The translations under genes were made by a program, and so were the position numbers. From an uncultured Fusibacter sp. (GTDB taxonomy: Bacteria > Bacillota > Clostridia > Peptostreptococcales > Acidaminobacteraceae), in assembly GCA_937958285.1 (NCBI GenBank), contig CALFXQ010000249.1, positions 1-7,052 on the forward strand: DNA of 7,052 nt. Reading direction: 5' to 3'. The notes beneath the pieces were generated by a model, which ran no database searches, had not been told where the DNA came from, and was given only the letters and a program-made list of their open reading frames with translations. Positions within the stretch are counted from its first letter, which is position 1. Each line of letters opens with the position of its first letter. Below, in pieces: positions 5,959 through 7,052 of the stretch.

Positions 5959-6951
5959 ATGATTCAAAATCAATGGTATGCAGTGTTGCCTTCAAGGGTG
6001 GTGAAACCTGGAAAACTCGTTGCGGCAAAGCGCTTCGGGATGGACATGGTGTTTTTTCGAACCTCAAGTGGTCAAATTAGCGCACTGGTCGATCAGTGTA
6101 GCCACAGAGGTGCCAAACTCAGTATTGGCAAACACCACGGTGACTGTATTAGCTGTCCCTTTCACGCAATTGCCTTCGATGCCTCGGGAGGCTGTGTGAG
6201 AATTCCTGCCAATGGTCTCTCACATCAAGGGGATTTACAGCGCTATAATGTTAAAGCTTATCCCACTAGGGAGGCGCATCACATTATTTATGTCTGGTAT
6301 GGCGATGGTGAACCCACAGAAACGCTGCCGTTTTTTTCAGATTATATAGACGATCATACGGTGTTTTCCGAAATTGAAGACCATTGGAATGCCCATTATT
6401 CTCGCGCTATAGAAAACCAATTAGATGTGGTGCATGTGCCGATTGTCCATCACAATACCATTGGCAGAGGCAATAAAACCCTCATTAATGGACCAAAAGT
6501 GCTCTTTGAAAATGAGACCCTTATCACCAGTGCCAATAATGAAGAAGACAAGGGTCAGAAGCCCATTAAAGCATCAGAATGTACCATTAAGCCCACTTTT
6601 TTAGCCTTTAGGTATCCAAATGTTTGGATGAATCACATCTCACAAAAGATTCGGGTACTCATATATTTTGCCCCAGTTGACGATGAAAACACCATTTTGT
6701 ATCTTCGCTTTTACAGTACGGTGTTTAAGTCCAACATGGCCAATAGCGCTTTGGCATGGATAGGTAAATTTGCCAATCGCATCATCGAGCGTCAAGACAA
6801 AAGAGTCGTCATCACGCAGCGCCCAAAGGCATCCGAGCTCAGGGGAGGCGAAAAGCTTATTCCAGGCGATGGCCCAATTGTCAAGTACCGAACCTTAAGA
6901 GCCGAAAAGCAGTGCGGTGAAGCCGCATCAAATGTGGAACAAGGAGGTTAG
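5959..6951 (+). CDS. Rieske [2Fe-2S] non-heme iron oxygenase, alpha-subunit type (VanA/PaO-like)
   Basis: This 330-residue protein has the two-domain plan of Rieske oxygenases, which use electrons from a separate reductase to insert oxygen into, or demethylate, aromatic and other ring compounds. The Rieske cluster site is C47-S-H49, then 16 residues, then C66-P-F-H69. The catalytic mononuclear iron site is D156-V-V-H159-V-P-I-V-H164, the classic D-x2-H-x4-H. D280 in ERQDKRVV is the likely third ligand, followed by ITQRP, typical of the family. Length and motifs fit the single-component-type oxygenases (VanA, PaO and relatives) rather than the roughly 450-residue ring-hydroxylating dioxygenase subunits. 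The substrate is unknown. No reductase or ferredoxin gene is in view. GGGGGTG lies just before the ATG. It follows marR by 45 bp and is followed at once by an exported-protein gene, suggesting one operon. Confidence 0.9.
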   Translation: MIQNQWYAVLPSRVVKPGKLVAAKRFGMDMVFFRTSSGQISALVDQCSHRGAKLSIGKHHGDCISCPFHAIAFDASGGCVRIPANGLSHQGDLQRYNVKAYPTREAHHIIYVWYGDGEPTETLPFFSDYIDDHTVFSEIEDHWNAHYSRAIENQLDVVHVPIVHHNTIGRGNKTLINGPKVLFENETLITSANNEEDKGQKPIKASECTIKPTFLAFRYPNVWMNHISQKIRVLIYFAPVDDENTILYLRFYSTVFKSNMANSALAWIGKFANRIIERQDKRVVITQRPKASELRGGEKLIPGDGPIVKYRTLRAEKQCGEAASNVEQGG

Positions 6952-6958
6952 AACACGC

Positions 6959-7052
6959 ATGTCTTATAAAAACCATAGAGGCCTATTTGCCGGGCTCTTA
7001 GTGGCAGCAATGCTCCTATCTAGTATTTTTATTCTAGATGTGTCTTTTGCCA
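6959..7052 (+). CDS. Start of an exported protein of unknown function (cut by window edge)
   Basis: Only the first 31 codons are present. ATG 6959 follows AAGGAGG (6941-6947), which lies within the last codons of the oxygenase gene, with 11 nt spacing; the two genes are 7 bp apart and likely co-transcribed. The visible residues are a typical signal peptide: MSYKNHR gives a positive start, then a hydrophobic run (GLFAGLLVAAMLLSSIFIL), ending in VSFA, a plausible signal peptidase site. The mature protein lies outside the window, so no function can be assigned. A substrate-binding or cell-surface partner of the oxygenase is one possibility. Confidence 0.75.
   Translation, partial: MSYKNHRGLFAGLLVAAMLLSSIFILDVSFA

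Overview
The window reads as ordinary protein-coding DNA from a bacterium. It is most likely a member of the Firmicutes (Clostridia/Bacilli grade). The grounds are strong AGGAGG-type ribosome binding sites, a RocR-type sigma-54 activator, a secreted protein ending in a copper-amine-oxidase-N1-type (stalk) domain, and moderate base composition. The species cannot be named from the sequence. I see no tRNA, rRNA, CRISPR array or insertion sequence.

Layout. (1) From 1575 leftwards past base 1 (minus strand) runs one uninterrupted reading frame of at least 525 codons. It encodes an HNH endonuclease domain, then a signal-peptide-like hydrophobic segment, then a complete-looking M14 zinc carboxypeptidase domain. 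(2) A compact intergenic region (1576-1683) carries back-to-back promoters whose -35 boxes overlap, plus a 15-bp palindrome. (3) On the plus strand, a eukaryotic-type UDP-sugar pyrophosphorylase (1684-2967) is followed after 21 bp by a PAS/AAA+/Fis sigma-54 activator (2989-4401), probably as one operon. (4) A secreted protein with a stalk domain (4388-5389, minus strand) converges on the activator and overlaps it by 14 bp. (5) Divergent from it are a MarR regulator (5473-5913), a Rieske non-heme iron oxygenase (5959-6951), and the first 31 codons of an exported protein (from 6959, cut by the window edge). The last three form a probable operon with a MarR-type palindrome in the marR-oxygenase gap.

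How the genes may work together. The MarR-oxygenase pair looks like a self-contained inducible catabolic or detoxification unit. The pyrophosphorylase (nucleotide-sugar supply) and the M14 peptidase (a family that includes peptidoglycan peptidases) could both bear on the cell envelope and share a promoter region, but that link is inference. The most unusual item is the in-frame joining of a DNA-cutting HNH domain to an apparently exported peptidase. It is either a genuine fusion or two neighbouring genes whose separating stop codon has been lost.
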